Source: CAZGVV01 sp964529155 (GTDB lineage: Bacteria > Pseudomonadota > Alphaproteobacteria > Rickettsiales > SXRF01). Taken from it: a stretch of 9,053 nucleotides of DNA. Positions 1 through 6,602 of this stretch are shown in pieces. The stretch is taken from contig CAZGVV010000069.1 in NCBI GenBank assembly GCA_964529155.1, positions 1 to 9,053 of the forward strand, given 5' to 3'. A program made the translations under genes and the position numbers. A model generated the notes under the pieces. The model was given only the letters and a program-made list of their open reading frames with translations. It was not told where the DNA came from and made no database searches. The first letter of the stretch is position 1, and each line of letters starts with the position of its first letter.

Positions 1-228
1 ATTTTCAACAATATTACCAATACGCGCGCGTTTTACGTCACGTGGCAATTGCTCAAAATTGTTAAAATCGATTTTTTCAACAATACGATCCAGCACAAAA
101 CTTCTGGCGCGGCGATAATCATCCGTTTCCAGTTTCGCATCCGTGAATATTTCCTGCGCGCCATTGCCGGTGCTTACGGTAAGTGCAGTACGAGTTAAAG
201 GAGGAGTGGGTTTATCGGAATGGGCCAT
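1..228 (-). CDS. cpaF: CpaF, Tad/Flp pilus assembly ATPase, N-terminal 76 codons (3' end outside window)
   Basis: The minus-strand frame opens with ATG at 228 and stays open to base 1, giving 76 residues. It starts MAHSDKPTPPLTRTALTVS, a disordered leader, and continues into a helical stretch around residues 40-76 containing FVLDRIVEKIDF and FEQLPRDVKRARI. This resembles the N-terminal domain that precedes the catalytic part in CpaF/TadA secretion ATPases. The Walker boxes and His box lie beyond the window, so ATPase integrity cannot be judged. In the Tad system CpaF is the cytoplasmic hexameric ATPase that powers pilin polymerisation. The identity rests on the N-terminal pattern plus its place directly after cpaE, where cpaF is expected. 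A GGGGGA ribosome-binding site (242-237) lies 8 nt before the ATG, inside a duplicated copy of the cpaE tail. It begins 38 nt after the cpaE stop and is probably cotranscribed with it. Confidence 0.87.
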   Translation of the reverse strand, partial: MAHSDKPTPPLTRTALTVSTGNGAQEIFTDAKLETDDYRRARSFVLDRIVEKIDFNNFEQLPRDVKRARIGNIVEN

Positions 229-233
229 GCGGG

Positions 234-293
234 TTATCCCCCACTAAAAAGTGCGCGGCTCATGCTCTACCCTCCGCTAAACATGGCGCGGAA
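234..293 (-). repeat. Imperfect 33-nt tandem duplication of the cpaE tail, with a 9-codon mini-ORF
   Basis: The last codons of cpaE (293-267) read FRAMFSGG-stop. In the same frame, 33 nt further on (260-234), the sequence reads SRALFSGG-stop. The two 27-nt units match at 18 positions, and five of the nine mismatches are silent third-base changes (GCC/GCA, AGC/AGT, GGA/GGG, GGG/GGA, TAG/TAA). The second unit follows an ATG (263-261), so MSRALFSGG could be made as a free minipeptide using the GGAGGG (278-270 region) at the end of cpaE as its ribosome-binding site. The second unit also supplies the GGGGGA used by cpaF. Whether the peptide is translated, or is only a remnant of a longer CpaE, cannot be told from this sequence. 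Confidence 0.55.
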
Positions 294-1487
294 ACCTTTT
301 TTTCTTACCGCATCCTCGGGATAAGGCCTAAGCCCTGCCACTTGGCCGGAAAGACTGTAAAGCACGCGCGCAATATCATAAAACTGCCGCTCCAGTTGCG
401 TATTTCCAATTTCTACGACGGTTTTCCCTTGGTTATCCGCCGCGACAACTGCCTTAATATCATTGGCTAAATAGAAATTGATCGTTTTGAGTACTACGCG
501 CTCAAAATCCTGCGGCACAACGGCTTCCCGGTATTTTGCCCCCACGCGGTTTACTGCCAGCAGCACATTCTCCCTGCTTATACCCATTTCACTCCATGCC
601 CCCATAAGGCGTGATAAATGGGTGAGTGATCGTAACCACAATTGCGCCACCGCTACAACACGGTCAGACTGTATAAGCGCTTCCGCTGTCCATGGCATCC
701 AGAGGTGCGGCATATCTAAAATTACAAAAGAAAATTGTTGCCGCAATACGGAAATAAGTTCGCTGACTGTCTCAGGGCGAATACTGGGTAGTAGCCGTAA
801 TGTATTAGGTGCCGCAATAATTTTCAGACCATTATTATACGGCAACAGCATTTTGCTCAGTAATGTAGAATCTACACCACGGTCCGGGTATTCAAATAAT
901 TCGCGAATACCATATTGAGCCGAAAGGTCCAGATGCCGGGCGATCATCCCGAATTGATAATCCATATCCACCAGCACCGTTGATGCGCGATGCGCCGTTG
1001 CCAAGGCGTAGGAAACATTCAATGCTGCGGTGCTTGCGCCATCACCAGAGGCCGCGCTGATAAAAGAAATCACTTTTCCTTTATTAGGTTCATCCACTTC
1101 AATACGCTGCAAGAGCGCGGATTGCTTTAATGCCCTGACCATTTCCGACACGTCTACCGGATGGTTAAAATATTCCCATACCCCCAATTGCTTAAGCGCA
1201 CGGTAAAAATACAAATCATTGGTATTGCCAACTGCAACAATGCGTGCCGTTCCCTTACATGCGCCTACTAGACGCTCAATGTCAGGAAATACTTCCTCTT
1301 TATTATCTCCTAAATCGATCACAATATGATGGGGTATGGTTTGGCGTTCGCCAAGCAATGCTAAAGCGGAATCCAGACCGCTTACGACTTCACCGTTTTC
1401 CAGCCCCATGGCAAGCGCAAGTGGCCGCACAGGAAAAATACCTGTACGGTCGAGATCTATCACCAGCAGGGAACTCGGCACTTGCAT
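267..1487 (-). CDS. cpaE: CpaE/TadZ, ParA/MinD-like pilus assembly and localisation protein
   Basis: This 406-residue protein has the two-part layout of CpaE/TadZ. Residues 1-125 form a receiver-like alpha/beta domain (HHIVIDLG at 54-60, a RALKQLGVWEYFNHP block near 96-110). Residues 138-385 form a ParA/MinD-like ATPase domain. The P-loop region reads SAASGDGAST (144-153), where ParA proteins have KGGxGKT, so both lysines are replaced by Ala (A146, A151). The second block VLVDMDYQFG (171-180) keeps the Asp pair, and FVILDMP (254-260) is the Walker-B-like strand. In characterised systems CpaE/TadZ directs the Tad machine to the cell pole; divergent P-loops are known in the family, but loss of both lysines suggests weak or no ATP hydrolysis (inference). 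The ATG at 1487 has only a weak GAG upstream, 56 nt after the cpaD stop, with a CtrA-like box and TACAAT between. The next in-frame codon upstream region reaches a stop, so no longer start is needed. Confidence 0.92.
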   Translation of the reverse strand: MQVPSSLLVIDLDRTGIFPVRPLALAMGLENGEVVSGLDSALALLGERQTIPHHIVIDLGDNKEEVFPDIERLVGACKGTARIVAVGNTNDLYFYRALKQLGVWEYFNHPVDVSEMVRALKQSALLQRIEVDEPNKGKVISFISAASGDGASTAALNVSYALATAHRASTVLVDMDYQFGMIARHLDLSAQYGIRELFEYPDRGVDSTLLSKMLLPYNNGLKIIAAPNTLRLLPSIRPETVSELISVLRQQFSFVILDMPHLWMPWTAEALIQSDRVVAVAQLWLRSLTHLSRLMGAWSEMGISRENVLLAVNRVGAKYREAVVPQDFERVVLKTINFYLANDIKAVVAADNQGKTVVEIGNTQLERQFYDIARVLYSLSGQVAGLRPYPEDAVRKKGFRAMFSGG

Positions 1488-1493
1488 ATATTT

Positions 1494-1525
1494 ATTGTAG
1501 TCTCAGGCACTTAATCAAAAGTTAA
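1494..1525 (-). promoter_or_regulatory. Candidate CtrA-type box (TTAA-N7-TTAA) and -10 element before cpaE
   Basis: In the cpaD-cpaE gap, minus-strand TTAA (1525-1522), seven bases CTTTTGA, then TTAA (1514-1511) match the CtrA consensus TTAA-N7-TTAA exactly. TACAAT (1499-1494) follows and fits a sigma70 -10 at 5 of 6 positions. The box centre lies about 19 bp before it, where CtrA-activated promoters usually have the box over the -35. A third TTAA at 1547-1544, in register two 11-bp steps upstream, overlaps the cpaD stop. Transcription starting about 7 nt after TACAAT would begin at or next to the cpaE ATG, which would explain its poor ribosome-binding site. The same bases can form an RNA hairpin (GGCTTAA 1528-1522 with TTAA-GT-GCC 1514-1506, 2-nt bulge), so the palindrome could instead act in mRNA. 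Confidence 0.45.
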
Positions 1526-1543
1526 GCCACAAAGAGTGATTGG

Positions 1544-2167
1544 TTAACGCCCACTTCCGCCTTGGCCGCCCCCACCACTACTAATAGCGTCTAGTGTGCT
1601 GGTAGTAGCCGTGGCTTTCTGGCGCTCAGAAGGTGCTTTTTGGTATTCTCGGTAGTTTTGCACTGCTTTTTCCCCATCCGGCCCATCCATTAACGAAGGG
1701 TTAACGAATTGAGTGCGTTCACTAACTGACTGCACAATATTACTTGCGACAGAGCAGCCAAAGGCGGGATGGTTAAGATTATAAGGATTTATTGAGTTAT
1801 CAATATAGCGATGTTCACAATCTCTGGCTGCCACAGATGTGTACTGTAAAACCGCTAAATTGCGCGGAATTGCCGTTTGCCGGTAGGGCACATTAAACTG
1901 ACCGAGCAGGCGTTTTGCTTTCTGGCAGGACGATTCGCTGTCCATACAAAAAAGCTCGCTTTGGGTGGGTACTCTGCGGTTAACCCAATGCTCCAAATCA
2001 TGCATACCGGAAGCATTCCCAAATTCAATGTTCACCGCTTCTTGCGAGGCCTCGATCAAGCCGTCAGGATCTCCACGATTAAAATAGGCCTGTTGAGGAA
2101 TTTGTGTACACGCCGCAATGATCAAAAGAGCGGAAACACTTATCATAGCATTACGTAACTGCAGCAT
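1544..2167 (-). CDS. cpaD: CpaD, Tad pilus outer-membrane lipoprotein
   Basis: The 207-residue product starts with a lipoprotein signal: a short positive end, a hydrophobic stretch (residues 8-19) and the lipobox IAAC with Cys20, followed by Thr, which predicts outer-membrane sorting. The family hallmark is the C-terminal block with C117 (ARDCEHR), NPYNLNHPAFGC (127-138) and NPSLMDGPDGEKAVQNYREY (156-175), the typical CpaD arrangement. CpaD is the lipoprotein partner of the CpaC secretin. C117 and C138 fit the conserved cysteine pair; C74 and C81 in FCMDSESSC look like an additional pair, which I cannot say is common. The tail SSGGGGQGGSGR is a glycine-rich, probably disordered extension. ATG at 2167 lies 3 nt after the cpaC stop, with GGTGG inside the cpaC end as ribosome-binding site, so translation is probably coupled. 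An internal Met8 would shorten the signal and is less likely. Confidence 0.9.
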   Translation of the reverse strand: MLQLRNAMISVSALLIIAACTQIPQQAYFNRGDPDGLIEASQEAVNIEFGNASGMHDLEHWVNRRVPTQSELFCMDSESSCQKAKRLLGQFNVPYRQTAIPRNLAVLQYTSVAARDCEHRYIDNSINPYNLNHPAFGCSVASNIVQSVSERTQFVNPSLMDGPDGEKAVQNYREYQKAPSERQKATATTSTLDAISSGGGGQGGSGR

Positions 2168-2170
2168 AGA

Positions 2171-3727
2171 CTAATCCACCATGAAACCAATAGGCCCTTC
2201 TACGCTGGGGGACTGCGACGTACGCGTCGCCTTTCCACCTTGCATAGAGCCAAGTGCACCATAAAAATACATTTCCATATCGCTCGCCGGGGCAAAATTA
2301 TCCGTTGGCAACCGCACGTCTGCATTGCGCATCGGGTCAACGGTATAAGGAGTAACCGCGATCACCAATTCAGTTTCATTCCGCTGGAATTCCGTGCTAC
2401 GGAATAATGCCCCAAGAATAGGCAATTCTTTTACCCCAGGAAGCTGATTAATCGTCGAACGCGACTCATCCTTAATCAAACCAGCGATCATAAAACTCTC
2501 CCCTGCAGCCAACTCCACTGTAGTTTTTGCACGGCGAGTAGAGATGGCAGGAACACGAAATCCATTTATGGTAAGCGCATTGGCGGGATCTAATTCTGAC
2601 ACTTCCGGCTGCACTTCCATATGGATATGATTGCCCGATAATACTAAGGGCTTAAAGCGAATCGCTACGCCATAGGGCTTATATTGGATAGTAACGGTAT
2701 TAGTCCCACCACCAGCACCTTGCGGCACAGGAATAGGAATTTCGCCCCCGGCAAGAAATTCAGCTTCTTCCCCAGATACCGCAACCAGATTCGGTTCGGC
2801 CAATAATTTAAATAAACCATCCTGCTCAAGCGCCTTAATCAAGCCTGCAAGCGTATCTCCATTGGCACCATGCGGCTGCCAGCGACCGGATAAAATACCT
2901 TGCGTATTGGTTGGCTGCTGTCCACCCGGCAACAAGAAAGAACCCAGCGGCACGGCCGTTGCGCTTGCTCCTGGATCAACAAGCGAGGCAATTCCACCGC
3001 CCGTTCCAAGCGCAACCAGGCTAGTGCCTGATGCAGAAACCGCCTGCAAATCCACACCCAGTGCTTTCAAAGCGGAGCGCTGAATTTCACCCACGCGCAC
3101 GCGCAGCATAACTTGCTGGCCATTGGTCACTTTCATAAAGTTCAGGATTCCCGGAGGGGGCGACGATGTTCCCGAAGCCATTTGAGATGTGGCAGAACTT
3201 GGATTTGCGATTCCGGTAGAACTTCCTGCAGCATTAGCGCCACCAAAAGCCGCTTGCTGCTGCTTAATAATTTCGCCTGCTACGCGAACGGCTTTATCTG
3301 CGGCTTCGGCGCTGGTGACATTGCCGGTAAGCGCAACACTATCGCCCGCCGCTTCTACACCAATCGCTTCATCAGGCAGGAAATTTTTAAGCGCCCGACG
3401 CATTTCCACCAAATCATAGCCGACACGTACCGTATAAGACTGCAATACGTTATGGTCTTTATCAAAAATACGCAGCGTCGTACTACCAGGCTTCTTACCA
3501 ATAATGGAAAGATGTGTAGTACCATGCGCACGCGCATCGGCAACTGTCGGGTCTACCACAATCACCTCGCCCATAGGACGCGCTGTCTGCACGAGTGTGG
3601 CGCGGTTCGAGGCAATCTCAATATCCGTAGCCATAGCGGGAACGCATTGCAGCACCATGTACCCGGCTACCATAGCGAACAATCCCCGCTTCATACGCAC
3701 AAACCTTACGGGGATACCATAAAGCAT
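2171..3727 (-). CDS. cpaC: CpaC/RcpA, Tad pilus secretin (outer-membrane channel)
   Basis: The 518-residue protein shows, in order: a signal peptide ending near VPAMA (residue 33), a pilus/secretin N-terminal domain (about 34-104, with SIIGKKPGSTTLRIFD), a BON-like segment (about 106-156), a low-complexity Ala/Gly/Ser/Pro linker (158-192), a block with QQVMLRVRVGEIQR (204-217), and the secretin core (about 300-461) with LLAEPNLVAVSGEEAEFLAGG, RRAKTTVELAAGESFMIAGL, LPGVKELPILGALFRS and ETELVIAVTPYTVDP. The C-terminal GPIGFMVD is the usual CpaC ending. It forms the ring through which the Flp pilus leaves the outer membrane. The ATG at 3727 is 2 nt after the cpaB stop with GGGGG upstream. Met12 (3694) has AAGG at good spacing and gives a more classical signal peptide, so the start could be either; I keep the longer form because of the tight coupling with cpaB. 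Confidence 0.95.
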   Translation of the reverse strand: MLYGIPVRFVRMKRGLFAMVAGYMVLQCVPAMATDIEIASNRATLVQTARPMGEVIVVDPTVADARAHGTTHLSIIGKKPGSTTLRIFDKDHNVLQSYTVRVGYDLVEMRRALKNFLPDEAIGVEAAGDSVALTGNVTSAEAADKAVRVAGEIIKQQQAAFGGANAAGSSTGIANPSSATSQMASGTSSPPPGILNFMKVTNGQQVMLRVRVGEIQRSALKALGVDLQAVSASGTSLVALGTGGGIASLVDPGASATAVPLGSFLLPGGQQPTNTQGILSGRWQPHGANGDTLAGLIKALEQDGLFKLLAEPNLVAVSGEEAEFLAGGEIPIPVPQGAGGGTNTVTIQYKPYGVAIRFKPLVLSGNHIHMEVQPEVSELDPANALTINGFRVPAISTRRAKTTVELAAGESFMIAGLIKDESRSTINQLPGVKELPILGALFRSTEFQRNETELVIAVTPYTVDPMRNADVRLPTDNFAPASDMEMYFYGALGSMQGGKATRTSQSPSVEGPIGFMVD

Positions 3728-3729
3728 AG

Positions 3730-4656
3730 CTATCTTGCCCCCATATTGGCAGCACCATTAGCTGACGACGGAACTGCTTGTACCCCATGCACGATAACAA
3801 CCCCGTTATCTTCAGTAACCGGCTTATTTTGCATCACATTAGAAAGTGTGAATATAGTAGCCGGCACAGGCTTTTGCACATCTGGCGTGTCCTGCATCGA
3901 GCGTAGCGCCAAAGACAAGGTACCATTCTTTTCTGCCAGACGTAACTTGGCTACATTATCCGGCGATAATTCAATCGTCACATTGTTAGGCGCCGATACT
4001 TCATCTACACGGGGTTGGCGCGGAGCTCCACCAGCCTGGCCATCGTTTGCCGGAGGCGGAGCAGGTTTACGGTCATTTACTGCCAATACCTTGACATTTT
4101 CCAATAATATCTCAGAAGTCGTTGGCGTTTGTACGTTAACAATCGTCGTTTCGCCATTTAATGTCGCTGTTTTTTGTGTAATGTTGTGCGTGAGCATAAT
4201 GTCCACATGATCACCCGCGAATAAAAATCCCGCCACCCCGGAAATGGAATCAACATTCATGGTGACTGCGCGCATGCCACCAGGCAGCATGGCTGCCAGA
4301 AAACTACCATCACCGGCCTGAGCAAGCTTTGAAAGCAAGAACGGCTCACGCGCTTTAAAATCCGCTCGGGTCATCATACCAATTAATTTAGAGCCCTGCA
4401 CATCACCCGTCACAAAGCCTTCTAATACAAGGTTTTTAGGCCAAGGCTGGCGATCAATCATATCCGCAGCAAGGACCGTTCCAAGCGCAATATCATAGCG
4501 AGCAACCAGTACGTCCATGGTCGCCACTTCGGGTGCAGGCGTAGGAGCACTAACCTGCTGAGGTGCTGGCTGAACAGCAGAATTGGAAAGCCAAAGAAAG
4601 GCAACGCCCAAGCCTACACAAAGTAATGCAACTGCAATAACAATGGTAAAACGCAT
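3730..4656 (-). CDS. cpaB: CpaB/RcpC, Tad pilus assembly protein with SAF domain
   Basis: The 308-residue protein has one N-terminal membrane or signal-anchor segment (residues 4-23), a Pro/Ala-rich spacer (26-44), an SAF domain (about 46-112, MDVLVARYDIALGTVLAADM) and the CpaB/RcpC core (about 118-275). Core motifs include PGGMRAVTMNVDSISGVAGF, AGDHVDIMLT (147-156, the family's PGDxVDVL region) and LLENVKVLAVND (184-195). Residues 197-216 are a Pro/Gly/Ala-rich insertion, probably a surface loop. CpaB sits in the periplasm and is thought to link the secretin to the inner-membrane part of the machine. It is the first cpa gene here. No pilin or cpaA gene separates it from nadK; only a 94-nt gap with a promoter does. 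The ribosome-binding site is weak (GGG about 5-8 nt before the ATG). TAG overlaps no base of cpaC but lies 2 nt from its start. Confidence 0.93.
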   Translation of the reverse strand: MRFTIVIAVALLCVGLGVAFLWLSNSAVQPAPQQVSAPTPAPEVATMDVLVARYDIALGTVLAADMIDRQPWPKNLVLEGFVTGDVQGSKLIGMMTRADFKAREPFLLSKLAQAGDGSFLAAMLPGGMRAVTMNVDSISGVAGFLFAGDHVDIMLTHNITQKTATLNGETTIVNVQTPTTSEILLENVKVLAVNDRKPAPPPANDGQAGGAPRQPRVDEVSAPNNVTIELSPDNVAKLRLAEKNGTLSLALRSMQDTPDVQKPVPATIFTLSNVMQNKPVTEDNGVVIVHGVQAVPSSANGAANMGAR

Positions 4657-4681
4657 GATTACCCGAGAGTTGAATGAATAT

Positions 4682-4709
4682 ATAACTATACGTGAAAATA
4701 GCTAGTTAT
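4682..4709 (-). promoter_or_regulatory. 7-bp inverted repeat over the cpaB promoter, candidate operator
   Basis: On the minus strand ATAACTA (4709-4703) and TAGTTAT (4688-4682) are exact inverted copies. Their centres are 21 bp apart, about two helical turns. The arms overlap the -35 edge and the -10 hexamer of the predicted cpaB promoter, where a dimeric repressor would block RNA polymerase. The region is AT-rich, so a chance 7-bp palindrome is quite possible; no regulator can be named. Confidence 0.3.
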
Positions 4710-4714
4710 GTAAA
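4685..4714 (-). promoter_or_regulatory. Sigma70-like promoter for the cpa operon
   Basis: In the 94-nt gap between nadK and cpaB, minus-strand TTTACA (4714-4709) matches the -35 consensus at 5 of 6 positions. TATAGT (4690-4685) matches the -10 at 5 of 6, with an 18-bp spacer. The predicted start would be near 4678, leaving a leader of roughly 20 nt before the cpaB ATG at 4656. This is the best promoter match I found in the window and would give the cpa genes transcription independent of nadK. I see no convincing terminator after nadK, so read-through is also possible. Confidence 0.55.
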
Positions 4715-4750
4715 CACTAAATCCGGGCATTTGTATAGGGAAATTGCGCC

Positions 4751-5542
4751 TTACGCGCTAAATTGCTCGTTAAAAATACGCTCTTCCAAATTGCGCTCCG
4801 GATCAAATAGCAACGTAACACCTGATTTGCGCTGCTCACTGATTGCAACTGCCGTAACATCACGAATTTCGGTAAAATCTGCCACTGCACTTACAGGACG
4901 CTTGGTGGGCTCAAGCACATCAAGATTAATGGTTGCACTATGCGGCAATAGCGCCCCACGCCAACGGCGGGGACGGAATGGAACAATAGGAGTAAGCGCT
5001 ATTACATTGGCCCCAAAAGGAATAATAGGCCCGCCTGCCGAAAAATTATAGGCCGTGCTGCCTGCCGCCGTTGCAAGCAATACCCCGTCACTGACCAATT
5101 CACGAATCCGTCCCACGTGATCTACCGTAATACGAATTTTTGCTGCCTGCCGCCCCTGACGGAACAACGACACCTCATTAAACGCCAATGCTTCCGTCAC
5201 TTTGCCAGATACCCGACGTGCGTACATATGCAGGGGATAAAGCGTTGCCGCACGCGTTGCCTGCAACCGCTCATCCAGAAAATCCAGATTATAGTCATTC
5301 ATCAGGAATCCGACGCTGCCGCAATTCATTCCATAAAAAGCCACGCGCCGTTTCATGAATTTATGCAAGGTTTGCAACATGAACCCATCTCCGCCCAATA
5401 CCACTAATACATCCTGTCGTGGAGCACGTGATGTCGGCGAAATAAGATTATAACGTCCTTTGAGTGCTTTTAGTGCGGCCTGCGCACGTGGCGTATCATC
5501 AGCAACAGCAGAAATAGTGAGGCTCGGGGTTATTTTGCTCAT
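4751..5542 (-). CDS. nadK: NAD kinase
   Basis: The 263-residue product (from ATG 5542) has the hallmark motifs of ATP-NAD kinase: VLGGDGFML (48-56, with catalytic Asp52; the GGDGFM form is common in Alphaproteobacteria), GMNCGSVGFLMN (71-82), the FNEVSL site (121-126) and the nucleotide-binding block SDGVLLATAAGSTAYNFSAG (151-170) followed by GPIIP. It phosphorylates NAD to NADP in the cytosol. The length is typical of bacterial NadK. The frame is open upstream to 5665, but that part lies within the preceding DUF2336 gene and shows no NadK homology, so I place the start at 5542, 10 nt after the DUF2336 stop, with GAG about 9 nt before the ATG. The short spacing suggests it is cotranscribed with the DUF2336 genes. 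Confidence 0.95.
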   Translation of the reverse strand: MSKITPSLTISAVADDTPRAQAALKALKGRYNLISPTSRAPRQDVLVVLGGDGFMLQTLHKFMKRRVAFYGMNCGSVGFLMNDYNLDFLDERLQATRAATLYPLHMYARRVSGKVTEALAFNEVSLFRQGRQAAKIRITVDHVGRIRELVSDGVLLATAAGSTAYNFSAGGPIIPFGANVIALTPIVPFRPRRWRGALLPHSATINLDVLEPTKRPVSAVADFTEIRDVTAVAISEQRKSGVTLLFDPERNLEERIFNEQFSA

Positions 5543-5552
5543 CGTATCACAC

Positions 5553-6602
5553 TCATGTAGCAGGTCCTTTTGGTTGCACTGGTCGCAGCGAACGCTTGGC
5601 GGCCATAAATTTTTGCATTTCCTCGAAACGCTCTTTAGGCAAATTAGCTTTTGTATAGATAGCACGCAATCCTAACTCACCGTGATCCTCCAGTAAACGC
5701 CTTACGCTTGCGGTCGGCATCCCCGACATCCGTGCAAGGGCAGCTTCAAAAAACATCATCCGCCCTTCCGCCAAGGCAGAAAACACCAGTGACGGCGTTA
5801 ACCGGTTAAATGCAACCAGTTGCGACACCAACTGCTCCACCGTTTCTTCGCCATGACCATCCTTGATTAAGGAAATCGTGGCCGCACTGCGTGTGGAATC
5901 TTCTACTTTTGCTATATGCTGATCGGTAAGCTTATATTTTTTACGCATGCTAGCAGCCAATGACGCCGATACATGCGCCACTAATTTCTCTGCTATTTTT
6001 ACTGGCAAATTGGGACGATGCGCTAATGAGCGCATAATTCCTGTTTCACCGCTAAAGCGCGCCAGCAACAATTGCAGCGCTCCCTCACTTAAGACCGATC
6101 CTTTATTAGCCGCCAATACCTCTGCCACCTTAGGCTCGCCACCCGCCAGCAGCGCTTCACTTACCCGCTGCGGCACCGTCTCACGTTGACCGATGGCAAT
6201 ATGGCGACTCAAATGACTGGTTTCGCGTACTAACACAATCAAATCTTCTTCTGTTAAAACTTCACTGTAGCGCAGCATCGGGATTGCTACTTCCTCCGCC
6301 ACGTCACGGGCCATCGTCAGAGCAATATCGCGTGGCAATTCGGAACTGGATTTCAGCTGCTCGGCCAGCATTGCCCGCACCGTAATTTCCGTATCTTTCA
6401 CGAGTAGACGAAAAATCTGCTCCACAATAGCCGTCTCGCGCGGCCCAAAATTATTTTTTGCGTAAATACCCGCCATTTTGACGGTCACAGACATTTTTGC
6501 CTCCGGCGCTGAGGCCGGATTGAGCAAACGATCAACATCACGCGACGTTAAACGCAATGCCTTATCCGATGCAATATCAATGGACCGTCTGAGCTTGGGC
6601 AC
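5553..6602 (-). CDS. DUF2336 domain protein (second tandem copy), function unknown
   Basis: The 349-residue product is probably all-alpha, made of HEAT-like helical pairs, with no signal peptide or membrane segment, so it is likely cytoplasmic. It matches the DUF2336 pattern: LPRDIALTMARDVAEEVAIP (89-108), LTEEDLIVLVRE (116-127), RVSEALL (146-152) and a C-terminal block AFNRLTPSL...FFEAALA...LLEDHGELGLR...KANLP (264-322). The same blocks occur in order in the next upstream gene, so the two are paralogues. Residues 1-17 form an extra basic leader. The start is GTG at 6602, 26 nt inside the upstream gene, supported by a perfect AGGAGG (6613-6608) at 5-nt spacing. The family has no function I can name. 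Its place between a paralogue and nadK, upstream of the cpa genes, is suggestive only. Confidence 0.82.
   Translation of the reverse strand: MPKLRRSIDIASDKALRLTSRDVDRLLNPASAPEAKMSVTVKMAGIYAKNNFGPRETAIVEQIFRLLVKDTEITVRAMLAEQLKSSSELPRDIALTMARDVAEEVAIPMLRYSEVLTEEDLIVLVRETSHLSRHIAIGQRETVPQRVSEALLAGGEPKVAEVLAANKGSVLSEGALQLLLARFSGETGIMRSLAHRPNLPVKIAEKLVAHVSASLAASMRKKYKLTDQHIAKVEDSTRSAATISLIKDGHGEETVEQLVSQLVAFNRLTPSLVFSALAEGRMMFFEAALARMSGMPTASVRRLLEDHGELGLRAIYTKANLPKERFEEMQKFMAAKRSLRPVQPKGPAT

Noticed and set aside
478..918. 146-codon plus-strand open frame antisense to cpaE
   Set aside because: It is fully inside cpaE on the opposite strand, has no family resemblance and has biased composition typical of a shadow frame.
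3113..4210. 365-codon open frame on the plus strand, antisense to cpaC and cpaB
   Set aside because: It crosses the junction of two well-supported genes on the other strand. Its translation is rich in Thr, Ser, Arg and Cys runs with no recognisable domain, and no ribosome-binding site stands out. Its length is unusual, but the genes opposite explain the DNA.
5543..5665. Longer NAD kinase start at 5665 (41 extra residues)
   Set aside because: The extra part overlaps the end of the DUF2336 gene by more than 100 nt and does not resemble any NadK N-terminus. ATG 5542 gives the usual length.
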